39,659 bases of DNA from Chloroflexi bacterium UBA6622 (lineage in GTDB: Bacteria; Chloroflexota; UBA11872): positions 1-39,659 of the forward strand of contig DJHK01000017.1 in the NCBI GenBank assembly GCA_002433065.1, given 5' to 3'. Numbering within the stretch: the stretch's first letter is position 1; the number at the start of each line of letters is the position of its first letter. Below the pieces are notes generated by a model. It ran no database searches and was not told the origin of the DNA. It saw only the letters and a list, made by a program, of their open reading frames with translations. The position numbers and the translations under genes were made by a program. Positions 18,304 through 26,085 of the stretch are shown here, piece by piece.

Positions 18304-18515
18304 TCGTCACCTAAATTTACTTCCTGGAAACTAGTATCTATCAAAAGGTCCGTAACTAATTCCTCTTCGCATCGGACTACTGTGAAACGGCTCCGGGGTC
18401 ACCGACTACGTTTCCCTAACGAAAGAACTACAACGCCCTGTATATCGCAGGAATCAAAAAACATTCCGTTGGCCCACACCATTGGCGTGAAGAATTTGAA
18501 CTTGCAACGTACCCG

Positions 18516-20690
18516 CTAATCAGTAGGATCGCGCTGGAGAACAGGGCGACGTAGCGATTGGGGCGCAGGTTCACCAACAAAACCCTCTTGCTCAAGCCGA
18601 TGCGCAAGCTTCAGCGCCAAGGAACGTCCACAGCGAAGCTCTCGCGAGAGCATATCTGGTGTAATGCTGTCATACCGCATTACGAGTTCGGTCGCTTCAA
18701 TAAACATTTCGTCTTCATCGTTCTCCGATTCAGTCACTTCTCTGAGTTCGTTCGGTGCTACAAGCATCGGATCGCCCTGCTCACGCCAGTGACCAACAAC
18801 ATTCCGAATCTCGTCATCGCTTACAAAAACACCTTGGACACGCTGCGATTTTCCACCCTCAGGCGGCAGATACAGCATGTCCCCACGCCCAATGAGGCGC
18901 TCAGCACCTGCCGCGTCCAGAACAGTCCGAGAATCTGCCTGGCTGCTAACCATAAAAGAAATCCGTGTAGGGAAATTAGCTTTAATCAAACCGGTAATCA
19001 CATCGACCGAAGGACGTTGCGTCGATATCACCAAGTGAATACCAGTTGCACGGGCCATTTGGGCAAGACGTGCAAGCAACCGTTCGACATCACCAGGGGC
19101 CGTCATCATGAGGTCAGCGAGTTCATCAATGACTACAACCGTGTATGGCAACGGACCATCCGTTCCAGGCAACGGATCCTTGTTGTAGGCCACGACGTTT
19201 CGGACTCCAGTCTTATTGAACAATCGATATCGCCGGGCCATCTCGTTGCTTACCCACGTCAAAACGTTCACAACCTCGTTAACGTCTGTGATAACCGGCA
19301 TTCGTAGATGCGGCACGCCTTCGAAGGCCACTAGCTCAACCATTTTGGGATCTATCAAAATAAGCTGGAGCTCTTCCGGAGTCTTAGTGAACATCAGCCC
19401 GGTAATCAGCGACGTCAGGCAAACCGATTTTCCCGCGCCGGTAGCTCCGGCAATAAGCACGTGCGGCATTCGCGTCAAATCAACGACGCGCACCTGTCCC
19501 GCTACATCTTGACCGAGTGCAATCTTTATCTCGGCATCCGAGGCTACCCAAGCCTCACTCTCCATTACCTGACGTAACGTCACCGTTGCAGGATCTGTAT
19601 TTGGTGTCTCAAGACCTACGTATGGTTGGCCAGGCACCGGCGCCTCGATACGTACACTTCGTGCCGCCAATTTCAGCGCCAGGTCGTTTGCAAGAGTCGT
19701 GATCCGTGCAACCTTTACCCCAGGACCGGGCTGAAGAAGATACTGAGTTACGACTGGCCCAGGAACAGCCTCAGCAACCGTCACCTGTACGTTGAAAGAC
19801 GCTAACGTCTCTTCAATTGTTGCAGCCTTCGCCACAATTTCCTGTTCCGAAACCTCTGACGCGTCTTCAGAAATCTCAAGCAAATCAATTTGGGGGAGAT
19901 TCCAGCGACCATCTTTCGGGGGAGGAGGCACCTCGGCTAATACGCGTTCAGCTGTCCGGATAAGAGGCTTCTGATCCCATGACGTATCTTCATCAGCATC
20001 AGAAACCTCCTCCACGACGTCCACAGTAGCGACTTCTTCATCTATAACGACGTCGGCAGATTGTTCAGTTTTTCCATTCGGTGTAAAAAATGGTCGAGCC
20101 CGAAAGTTTGCAGCAACGATTACTCCTCTGATCCACGATAGGCTTGCGCGGACACCCACAATGATGAACCGTCCAGGCCACTGAATGGCTGCAAGCCCCC
20201 ACGGAGATGCAGTTAGTCCGTACGCCAAGGCCAAGACGGCCGACACGCTTAGCACGATGTATCCAGCAAGATCGCCGGCACTCGCACGTATAGCTCTAGC
20301 CATCATGCCGCCAACAAATCCACCGGCGGATGACAGGCCCTGCTCAGTCGAAGCTGCTGCCAGATCCACCATTGCGGATAACGCAGCCAGAAATACACAA
20401 GCAGCGATGAGATGAGTCACATCGATATTAGGCCGTCGTCGAGCACCACCAATTGCGAGAGCACCACCAATAAATACACCAGCAACCGGGGCCAATATGC
20501 CTGCTCGACCAAGAACGAACGCTACGGCTTGAGCTGCACCTGTAAACACGGGGGTATCACTAGCGAAGTAACCCACGAATGCGAGAACAGCAAGCCCGCT
20601 AATGAATACTCCACAAAGGCCCACTAATCCCCAGCGATCAGACCGCACTGAATTTGCCTGCGGTCGTCCATCCTTTCGGTTTTCGGCCAC
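18516..20690 (-). CDS. ftsK: FtsK/SpoIIIE-family DNA translocase
   Basis: A 724-residue membrane-anchored DNA pump that moves chromosome DNA through the division septum. The N-terminal 190 residues hold four or five hydrophobic segments. An acidic linker (205-240) follows, then the alpha/beta motor with Walker A AGATGAGKS (414-422), Walker B VVVIDELADLMM, and the FtsK signature STQRPSVDVITGLIKANFPTRISF. The C-terminal winged-helix gamma domain (about 660-710, DSITPDMLSRELRCGRSLALKLAHRLEQ split around the start of helix 2) reads KOPS-like polar sequences. The GTG at 20690 has GAGGAGG seven bases upstream. Last gene of the rpsO-pnp-dap-rnj run. The 212 bp beyond its stop, shared with the convergent sensor gene, show no gene and no clear terminator. 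Confidence 0.94.
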   Translation of the reverse strand: MAENRKDGRPQANSVRSDRWGLVGLCGVFISGLAVLAFVGYFASDTPVFTGAAQAVAFVLGRAGILAPVAGVFIGGALAIGGARRRPNIDVTHLIAACVFLAALSAMVDLAAASTEQGLSSAGGFVGGMMARAIRASAGDLAGYIVLSVSAVLALAYGLTASPWGLAAIQWPGRFIIVGVRASLSWIRGVIVAANFRARPFFTPNGKTEQSADVVIDEEVATVDVVEEVSDADEDTSWDQKPLIRTAERVLAEVPPPPKDGRWNLPQIDLLEISEDASEVSEQEIVAKAATIEETLASFNVQVTVAEAVPGPVVTQYLLQPGPGVKVARITTLANDLALKLAARSVRIEAPVPGQPYVGLETPNTDPATVTLRQVMESEAWVASDAEIKIALGQDVAGQVRVVDLTRMPHVLIAGATGAGKSVCLTSLITGLMFTKTPEELQLILIDPKMVELVAFEGVPHLRMPVITDVNEVVNVLTWVSNEMARRYRLFNKTGVRNVVAYNKDPLPGTDGPLPYTVVVIDELADLMMTAPGDVERLLARLAQMARATGIHLVISTQRPSVDVITGLIKANFPTRISFMVSSQADSRTVLDAAGAERLIGRGDMLYLPPEGGKSQRVQGVFVSDDEIRNVVGHWREQGDPMLVAPNELREVTESENDEDEMFIEATELVMRYDSITPDMLSRELRCGRSLALKLAHRLEQEGFVGEPAPQSLRRPVLQRDPTD

Positions 20691-20730
20691 GGGAGGCCCT
20701 CCTCGGCCCGAGCTAACGCTCGCGCCGCTC

Positions 20731-22404
20731 TTAAACCTCGGTAACGATCGGTAAAATCACCGGTCGTCGCCGGGTTTCCCGGTAAAGCTGCCTCCCAAGC
20801 ACCTTCCGGATCTTGTCTTGTAAATATTCGGGGTCCGGATCCGGATGATCACCCTGCTCGATAGCCGAACGAACAGCATTTCGAACACGATCCAGCAAGG
20901 CATCAGCCTCCGGAGGGTAAACGAACCCTCGGAAGATGATATCCGGCTCGGCCAAACACTTTCCACTATGACGGTCCACATTAACAACTGCCACAACCAC
21001 ACCGTCTTCTGAAAGATGTCGCCGATCGCGAAGGGTTACATCACCACCACCGCTTACGGTTAATCCGTCGACAAACACATTGCTGACATCGGTCGAATCA
21101 ACAACATCAATACCGTCCGCGGTGAGGTGGACAACGGAACCTGACTCTGCAACCAAGATGTTTTCTTCGTCTACCCCCACCTGAACCGCAAGCCGTCGAT
21201 GTTCCTCGAGATGCCGAAACTCGCCGTGCACCGGCATAAAGAACTTGGGTTGTAATGTCGACAACATGTACTTGAGATCTTCCTGGCTACCATGACCAGA
21301 GACGTGAACCGGAAGCAGTCGCTCATACAACACCCGAGCTCCCTGACGACCCAACCGATCAATTGTCTTGTTCACAGCCTCCTCATTCCCGGGAATGGCA
21401 GTGGCTGACACAATCACCGTGTCGTCAGGAATGATGTCTATAAAGCGATGATCTCGGTTTGCAATCCGGACGAGCGCCGACCGAGGTTCCCCTTGTGAAC
21501 CAGTACAAATAACCACCATTTCCTCAGCCGGAAAGTCTCCTAGATCACTAGAGTCAACTATCAGATCATTTTCTGGTAGATGCAGGTAACCGAGCTCACT
21601 GGCGACCCGAACATTGCGTTCCATGCTGCGTCCGACAAAGCAGACACGACGGCCAAATTCATGCGCCGCATCTACAACCTGTTGAACGCGAGAAATAAGT
21701 GAGGAAAAAGTGGCAACGATAATCCGCCCTGGAGCAACCTCAAATATCCGAGCAAATGTGTCCGCAATTTGCGCCTCCGACGGTGTATGACCCGGATGAT
21801 CTGCATAAGTGCTATCCGACATCAGGAGCAGAACCCCATCCGAGCCAAGACGCCCCAACGTCTGAAAGTCGGGCGGAATCCCGTCAACCGGAGTGTGATC
21901 AAGCTTAAAGTCACCCGTGTGAACAATGGTTCCAATCGGCGTATGCACCGCGATGCCCATCGCATCCGGAATGCTGTGACAGACGTGGAACCACTCGCAC
22001 CTGAACGCCCCAAGCGTTACCGATTCCCGAGCAGCCACGGTCTGTAACCGAGCCTTCTCTTCAAGACCAGCCTCCTCAATTTTCACCCCAACAAGACCCA
22101 TTGTGAGACGCGACCCGAAAACCGGTACATCAAACTCACGCAGCGCGTATGGCAGCGCTCCAATATGGTCCTCGTGGCCATGCGTAATCACAAATGCCCG
22201 AAGCTTGTGGCGAATCTCGCGCAAATACGAGAAGTTCGGTAGCACCAGATCAACGCCAAACATGTCGGCGTCAGGAAACGTGATTCCACAATCCAGAACG
22301 ATCGCATCGTCACCATATTCGATGACGGTACAGTTCTTTCCAATCTCTCCTATACCCCCAATAGACACAATTCGCACTGTGTCTGAGGTCATCGCATGGG
22401 CCAC
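20731..22404 (-). CDS. rnj: Ribonuclease J
   Basis: A 557-residue metallo-beta-lactamase/beta-CASP ribonuclease that trims and degrades RNA (5'-3' exo and endo activity in characterised homologues). The zinc motif is THGHEDHIG (His 75, His 77, Asp 79, His 80). Other family marks are GEIGKNCTVIEY at the start, IVHTGDFKLDH, LLMSDSTYADHPGHTPSE, ICTGSQGEPRSAL, VHVSGHGSQEDLKYM and FFMPVHGEFRHL. The GTG at 22404 has AAGGA upstream; the ATG at 22392 is the alternative. Located in one co-directional cluster with pnp and rpsO, so two RNA-decay enzymes may be co-expressed. Forty bases separate it from ftsK. Confidence 0.95.
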   Translation of the reverse strand: MAHAMTSDTVRIVSIGGIGEIGKNCTVIEYGDDAIVLDCGITFPDADMFGVDLVLPNFSYLREIRHKLRAFVITHGHEDHIGALPYALREFDVPVFGSRLTMGLVGVKIEEAGLEEKARLQTVAARESVTLGAFRCEWFHVCHSIPDAMGIAVHTPIGTIVHTGDFKLDHTPVDGIPPDFQTLGRLGSDGVLLLMSDSTYADHPGHTPSEAQIADTFARIFEVAPGRIIVATFSSLISRVQQVVDAAHEFGRRVCFVGRSMERNVRVASELGYLHLPENDLIVDSSDLGDFPAEEMVVICTGSQGEPRSALVRIANRDHRFIDIIPDDTVIVSATAIPGNEEAVNKTIDRLGRQGARVLYERLLPVHVSGHGSQEDLKYMLSTLQPKFFMPVHGEFRHLEEHRRLAVQVGVDEENILVAESGSVVHLTADGIDVVDSTDVSNVFVDGLTVSGGGDVTLRDRRHLSEDGVVVAVVNVDRHSGKCLAEPDIIFRGFVYPPEADALLDRVRNAVRSAIEQGDHPDPDPEYLQDKIRKVLGRQLYRETRRRPVILPIVTEV

Positions 22405-22427
22405 TAGCGCATCCTTCCTTTCGACGC

Positions 22428-23054
22428 CTACGAAAACAACGACAATTGGCGGGTCGAAGGAGGCGTCGGCGGATCGGCCTCAGCCGATGAAGCATCAGCT
22501 AACAGTTTGGGGATCATCTGAAAATCCTCGGCAAGCACATCTCGGAGTTTGAACTGACGAAGGGCAGCCGCCGGGTGATACACCGGCAGAAACGTCCGTC
22601 CGTGGAGCCGTCGGGCTACACCACGCGCCCGAGAAATTCGAGCCTCAGGAAAGAACGCATTCAGCGCGTATCGTCCGAGTAGCACAATAAGACGAGACTG
22701 AATTAACGCGAGCTGTTGCTCCAAATATGGGAAACATGCCGTAGCTTCTTCAGGTTCCGGGTCCCGATTGTTCGGCGGCCGACATTTAAGCAGATTGGCA
22801 ATAAACACGTCACTACGACGCATCTCAATTGCCGTAATCATTTCATCTAACAACTTGCCGGCCTGCCCCACAAACGGACGGCCTTGCTGGTCTTCATGAA
22901 AACCTGGACCCTCACCAACAAGTACCACCCGAGCGTTTGCCGACCCCTCGCCAGGAACAGCGTTAGTACGTCCAACGTGAAGATCGCACCGATCGCAAAT
23001 TTTGACAGCCGAGGACAGACTCTCCAGATCCGGGAATACTGGAAGATCGTTCAC
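22428..23054 (-). CDS. Uracil-DNA glycosylase, family 4/5 type, with C-terminal clamp-binding-like peptide
   Basis: A 208-residue Fe-S uracil-DNA glycosylase that removes uracil from DNA as the first step of base excision repair. Motif A is GEGPGFHEDQQGRPFVGQAG (48-67) and motif B is HPAAALR (160-166). Four Cys in the family 4 pattern (20, 23, 91, 107) would hold a 4Fe-4S cluster. After a loose Ala/Pro tail the protein ends TRQLSLFS; QLSLF matches the consensus that binds the bacterial DNA polymerase III beta clamp. The GTG at 23054 is three bases after the dapA stop, so translation is probably coupled. No Shine-Dalgarno is visible. Confidence 0.92.
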   Translation of the reverse strand: MNDLPVFPDLESLSSAVKICDRCDLHVGRTNAVPGEGSANARVVLVGEGPGFHEDQQGRPFVGQAGKLLDEMITAIEMRRSDVFIANLLKCRPPNNRDPEPEEATACFPYLEQQLALIQSRLIVLLGRYALNAFFPEARISRARGVARRLHGRTFLPVYHPAAALRQFKLRDVLAEDFQMIPKLLADASSAEADPPTPPSTRQLSLFS

Positions 23055-23057
23055 GCG

Positions 23058-23975
23058 CTATGCACGGACATCCGCGGCCTGAAGAAATGGATCCAGCTCG
23101 TAGGAATCAAGCACCTGCCGTAAGCCGTCCTGCATCGTCGCCGGGAGTTCGATAAGCGGCGATCTTGGAACGCCAACAGAAAATCCACTCATGGTCAGCG
23201 CAGCCTTCACAGCAATAGGATTGGCCCACCCTGCTGGAAAGAGCGCACGAGCGATCGGTAAGAGCCGGAGATGCTGCCGGCGTGCCGCCTCGAAATCACC
23301 GTCAACAAACGAGTCAATCATTCGTCGGGTCTCAGTGCTCACCACGTGGGACTGCACACTGATAACACCAACACCTCCAAGAGCCAAGATCAGAAATGTA
23401 TCGCTGTCGTTGCCGCTATATATCTGAAAACCTTCCTCCGCAGTTCGAGCAATTTCTCCAATCTGGTCGAAATCAGCACTCGCTTCCTTAACACCAATGA
23501 TGTTCTCAACCGCACTAAGTCGAGCCACCGTATCGGCTGTCATGTTGAGGCTTGTGCGAGCAGGCACGTTATACAGAATATTCGGAAGCGGGGTAGCGGC
23601 CGCAATCTCTTTGAAGTGGGCCACAAGACCGTCCTGCGGAGGCTTGTTGTAGTACGGCGTCACCTGCAACAAGCCATGTACACCAATCTCGGCCGCCTCA
23701 CGCGATAGGTGAACACTTTCAGCCGTGTGATTTCCCCCGGTGCCCGCGATCACACATGCACGATCCCCAACAGCAGCAAGCGCCTCGCGATAGAGCTGAA
23801 AACGCTCCTTTTCGCTGAGCGTAGGAGACTCTCCGGTCGTCCCGGTAACGACAATCGAATCATTACCAGCATCAACCAACCCTTCAACGAGACGTCCAAA
23901 AGTCTCGTAATCAACAGACCCTTGTTTATCAAACGGCGTAACCACTGCAGTGATGAGCCGGCCAAACGTCAGCAT
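23058..23975 (-). CDS. dapA: 4-hydroxy-tetrahydrodipicolinate synthase
   Basis: A 305-residue class I aldolase-type TIM barrel that condenses pyruvate with aspartate semialdehyde, the first step of the diaminopimelate/lysine branch. TGTTGES (44-50), the active-site Tyr 135 in YNVPART and the Schiff-base Lys 163 in GVKEAS are all present. The frame is open 41 codons further upstream to 24098, but that extension has no family similarity. I start at the ATG at 23975, which gives the usual length and has GGTGGGA upstream. It follows asd after 285 bp, the largest gap inside the cluster, and is nearly fused to the uracil glycosylase gene (3 bp). Confidence 0.95.
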   Translation of the reverse strand: MLTFGRLITAVVTPFDKQGSVDYETFGRLVEGLVDAGNDSIVVTGTTGESPTLSEKERFQLYREALAAVGDRACVIAGTGGNHTAESVHLSREAAEIGVHGLLQVTPYYNKPPQDGLVAHFKEIAAATPLPNILYNVPARTSLNMTADTVARLSAVENIIGVKEASADFDQIGEIARTAEEGFQIYSGNDSDTFLILALGGVGVISVQSHVVSTETRRMIDSFVDGDFEAARRQHLRLLPIARALFPAGWANPIAVKAALTMSGFSVGVPRSPLIELPATMQDGLRQVLDSYELDPFLQAADVRA

Positions 23976-24260
23976 GCAATTCCCACCATCCCCGACCGAC
24001 TTTTGCAGCCGTGGCATCCGTTCTTGATAACCAAAATTGTACCTGTGCTCAGAACATAGGATGGGATCTTCTGTAAAAGAAGCCCCACCTACACACATCT
24101 AACCATTTTTCGTCGCGCAAAATAGTGAACCCAGCGGCGCCACTCGATAATCGTCACGTCTATCTGCTTGCTACCAAAAGAAACGCCACCATATACGAAA
24201 TGTCCGAGCCAGCCTCACGATGCGAGTTGGCAATAAATAAACGCCGGACTCTACGGAGGG
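23976..24260 (-). other. 285-bp gap between asd and dapA
   Basis: No credible gene. It contains a non-conserved in-frame extension of dapA (to 24098) and one imperfect stem-loop at 24063-24085: GGG, two-base bulge, CTTCT, loop GTAAA, AGAAG, CCC. No T-tract follows, so it is not an obvious terminator. No convincing -35/-10 pair was found, though an internal promoter is plausible because every other gap between dapB and rnj is 25 bp or less. Confidence 0.35.
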
Positions 24261-25283
24261 TTACCGCAACCCCTGGTCAATCATTGACTCCACTATTTGA
24301 ATAGAGTTAGTAGCAGCACCTTTTCGGAGATTGTCGGAAACCACCCAAAAGACGATTCCATTTGGATGAGACATATCAGCCCGAATCCGACCAACCCAAG
24401 TAGTGTCATTTCCTGCCGCCGTGCTCGGCATCGGATATTGCTCGCCTGCTAGATCATCGACCACACACACGCCGGCGGTCCCTTCTAAGATTGATCGGGC
24501 ACGTTCAACCGAAAACGGCGTTTCGAATTCAGCATGCACCGCGGCCGCATGAGCACGGAAGACCGGCACACGAACACAGGTCGCGGACACCGCCAGATCT
24601 GGCAAATGCATGATCTTTCGGGTCTCCGCCGAGACTTTCCACTCCTCTTTGGAGTATCCATCATCCCGTGGGTCATCAATGGAAGGAATCAGATTCGAGG
24701 CAATCTGGTGCGGGAAAACATCAGTATTTACCGGGACTGATTCACCACGACCCATGGCTTGTGTCTGAATTCCGAGTTCGTCCATCGCAAGACCTCCGGC
24801 GCCAGACACCGACTGGTATGTATCAGCAATCAGTCGACACAGCGGAATCTCGTCATGGAGCGGAGCAAGCGCCTGCACAATAGGGGTCGTTGAACAATTT
24901 GGAATAGCAACAATCCCCTCGTGGGAAGCAAGATCTTCCGCATTAACCTCCGGAACGACAAGCGGAACATCGTCGTCATATCGAAACGCCGAACTATCGT
25001 CAATCGCGATCGCTCCGGCCGACGCAACCTTTGGTGCAACTTCCCGGCTGATGGCCCCTGAGGCCGAGATCAGAACAAAGTCAAGTCCTGATAGCGCGTC
25101 CTCACTGAGCACATCCACCGAGTGCTTTTCATCATTAAACTCGAGTTGTCGTCCTTTACTTCGAGAAGATGCCCAGAGACGCAACTCGCCAACCGGAAAG
25201 CCACGCTCTTCCATCACCGATAGGAACTCCCGCCCTACCGCACCTGTCGCACCAACAACGCCTATCCCGTATTTTCGACTCAC
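24261..25283 (-). CDS. asd: Aspartate-semialdehyde dehydrogenase
   Basis: A 340-residue enzyme that reduces aspartyl phosphate to aspartate semialdehyde with NADPH. The Rossmann start is GVVGATGAVG (8-17). SSRSKG binds the cofactor phosphate. The catalytic Cys 130 sits in PNCSTTP, and TYQSVSGAG and RVPVFRAHAAAVHAEF follow. The GTG at 25283 overlaps the dapB stop by four bases (GTGA), so the two are coupled. It provides the substrate for DapA encoded next. Length is normal. Confidence 0.96.
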   Translation of the reverse strand: MSRKYGIGVVGATGAVGREFLSVMEERGFPVGELRLWASSRSKGRQLEFNDEKHSVDVLSEDALSGLDFVLISASGAISREVAPKVASAGAIAIDDSSAFRYDDDVPLVVPEVNAEDLASHEGIVAIPNCSTTPIVQALAPLHDEIPLCRLIADTYQSVSGAGGLAMDELGIQTQAMGRGESVPVNTDVFPHQIASNLIPSIDDPRDDGYSKEEWKVSAETRKIMHLPDLAVSATCVRVPVFRAHAAAVHAEFETPFSVERARSILEGTAGVCVVDDLAGEQYPMPSTAAGNDTTWVGRIRADMSHPNGIVFWVVSDNLRKGAATNSIQIVESMIDQGLR

Positions 25284-26071
25284 TCTTCAATGTCCTGATC
25301 AAATAGTAGATGCTCCAGACCAATTACTAGTCGCTCCTGCTCACGTACACGACGGGCTGCGAGCAATACTCCTGGCATAAATGACTCACGGCTAGTCGAA
25401 TCGTGTCGAATGGTGAGAGTTTGGCCAAGCGCACCAAAAATCACCTCTTGATGAGCCACGAATCCTGGCAACCTCACACTGTGCACTCGCACACCATCGT
25501 GCGCACCACCTCGAACCCCTTCAAGGGTAAATTTTTCCGTCGGTGCGTCGATGGCCGGACGTCCCGCACGCGCCTGTACAATCAGCTCGGCGGTCCGAGC
25601 CGCCGTACCAGAGGGAGCATCAATCTTCTGGTCGTGATGCAGTTCAATGAGCTCCACATGGTCGAGATGCGGGGCAGCTAAACGGGCCATTTCCATCATG
25701 AGCACCGCACCAATTGCAAAGTTCGGAGCAACAAACGCACCGACATTCGAAGTTTCTGACGCTGCACGAATCGCGACAACCTGAGCGTCAGACATTCCCG
25801 TCGTACCAATAACTGGCGATACGCCTGACTCGATTGCGATAAGCGCATTTCTTGCCGCTGCATCGGCCACGGTGAAATCAATTGAAACATCCGGGTTGGC
25901 CATCTCAATCGCGTCCGACGTGTCAGTAAACCACGGAATATCCTGATCGCTTGATGCGTAATCCACCCCAGCTACCACTACCATGTCAGGAGCAGCAGTA
26001 ACGGCATCCACGACGGCCTGGCCCATTCGGCCAGCCGCCCCAAACACAGCAATCTTAAGCAGCGACGCCAT
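25280..26071 (-). CDS. dapB: 4-hydroxy-tetrahydrodipicolinate reductase
   Basis: A 263-residue NAD(P)H-dependent reductase making tetrahydrodipicolinate in diaminopimelate/lysine synthesis. It has the nucleotide motif GAAGRMG (11-17), IDFTVADAA, IGTTGMS, APNFAIGAVLMM, and the substrate signature ELHHDQKIDAPSGTA (143-157) with the catalytic His 145/146 and Lys 149. Starts at the ATG at 26071, 14 bp after pnp. With asd and dapA it gives three consecutive steps of one pathway, missing only the aspartokinase. Confidence 0.96.
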   Translation of the reverse strand: MASLLKIAVFGAAGRMGQAVVDAVTAAPDMVVVAGVDYASSDQDIPWFTDTSDAIEMANPDVSIDFTVADAAARNALIAIESGVSPVIGTTGMSDAQVVAIRAASETSNVGAFVAPNFAIGAVLMMEMARLAAPHLDHVELIELHHDQKIDAPSGTAARTAELIVQARAGRPAIDAPTEKFTLEGVRGGAHDGVRVHSVRLPGFVAHQEVIFGALGQTLTIRHDSTSRESFMPGVLLAARRVREQERLVIGLEHLLFDQDIEE

Positions 26072-26085
26072 CCCAAGAACCTAAC

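Noticed and set aside
18440..18515. tRNA-like T-arm (minus-strand AGTTCAAAT) in the gap between the sensor gene and ftsK
   Set aside because: The stem around it does not pair as a T-arm, the closing G-C pair is missing, and no acceptor or anticodon arm can be built.
23976..24098. 41-codon N-terminal extension of dapA
   Set aside because: The added residues do not resemble any DapA start, and the ATG at 23975 gives the normal length and a ribosome-binding site.
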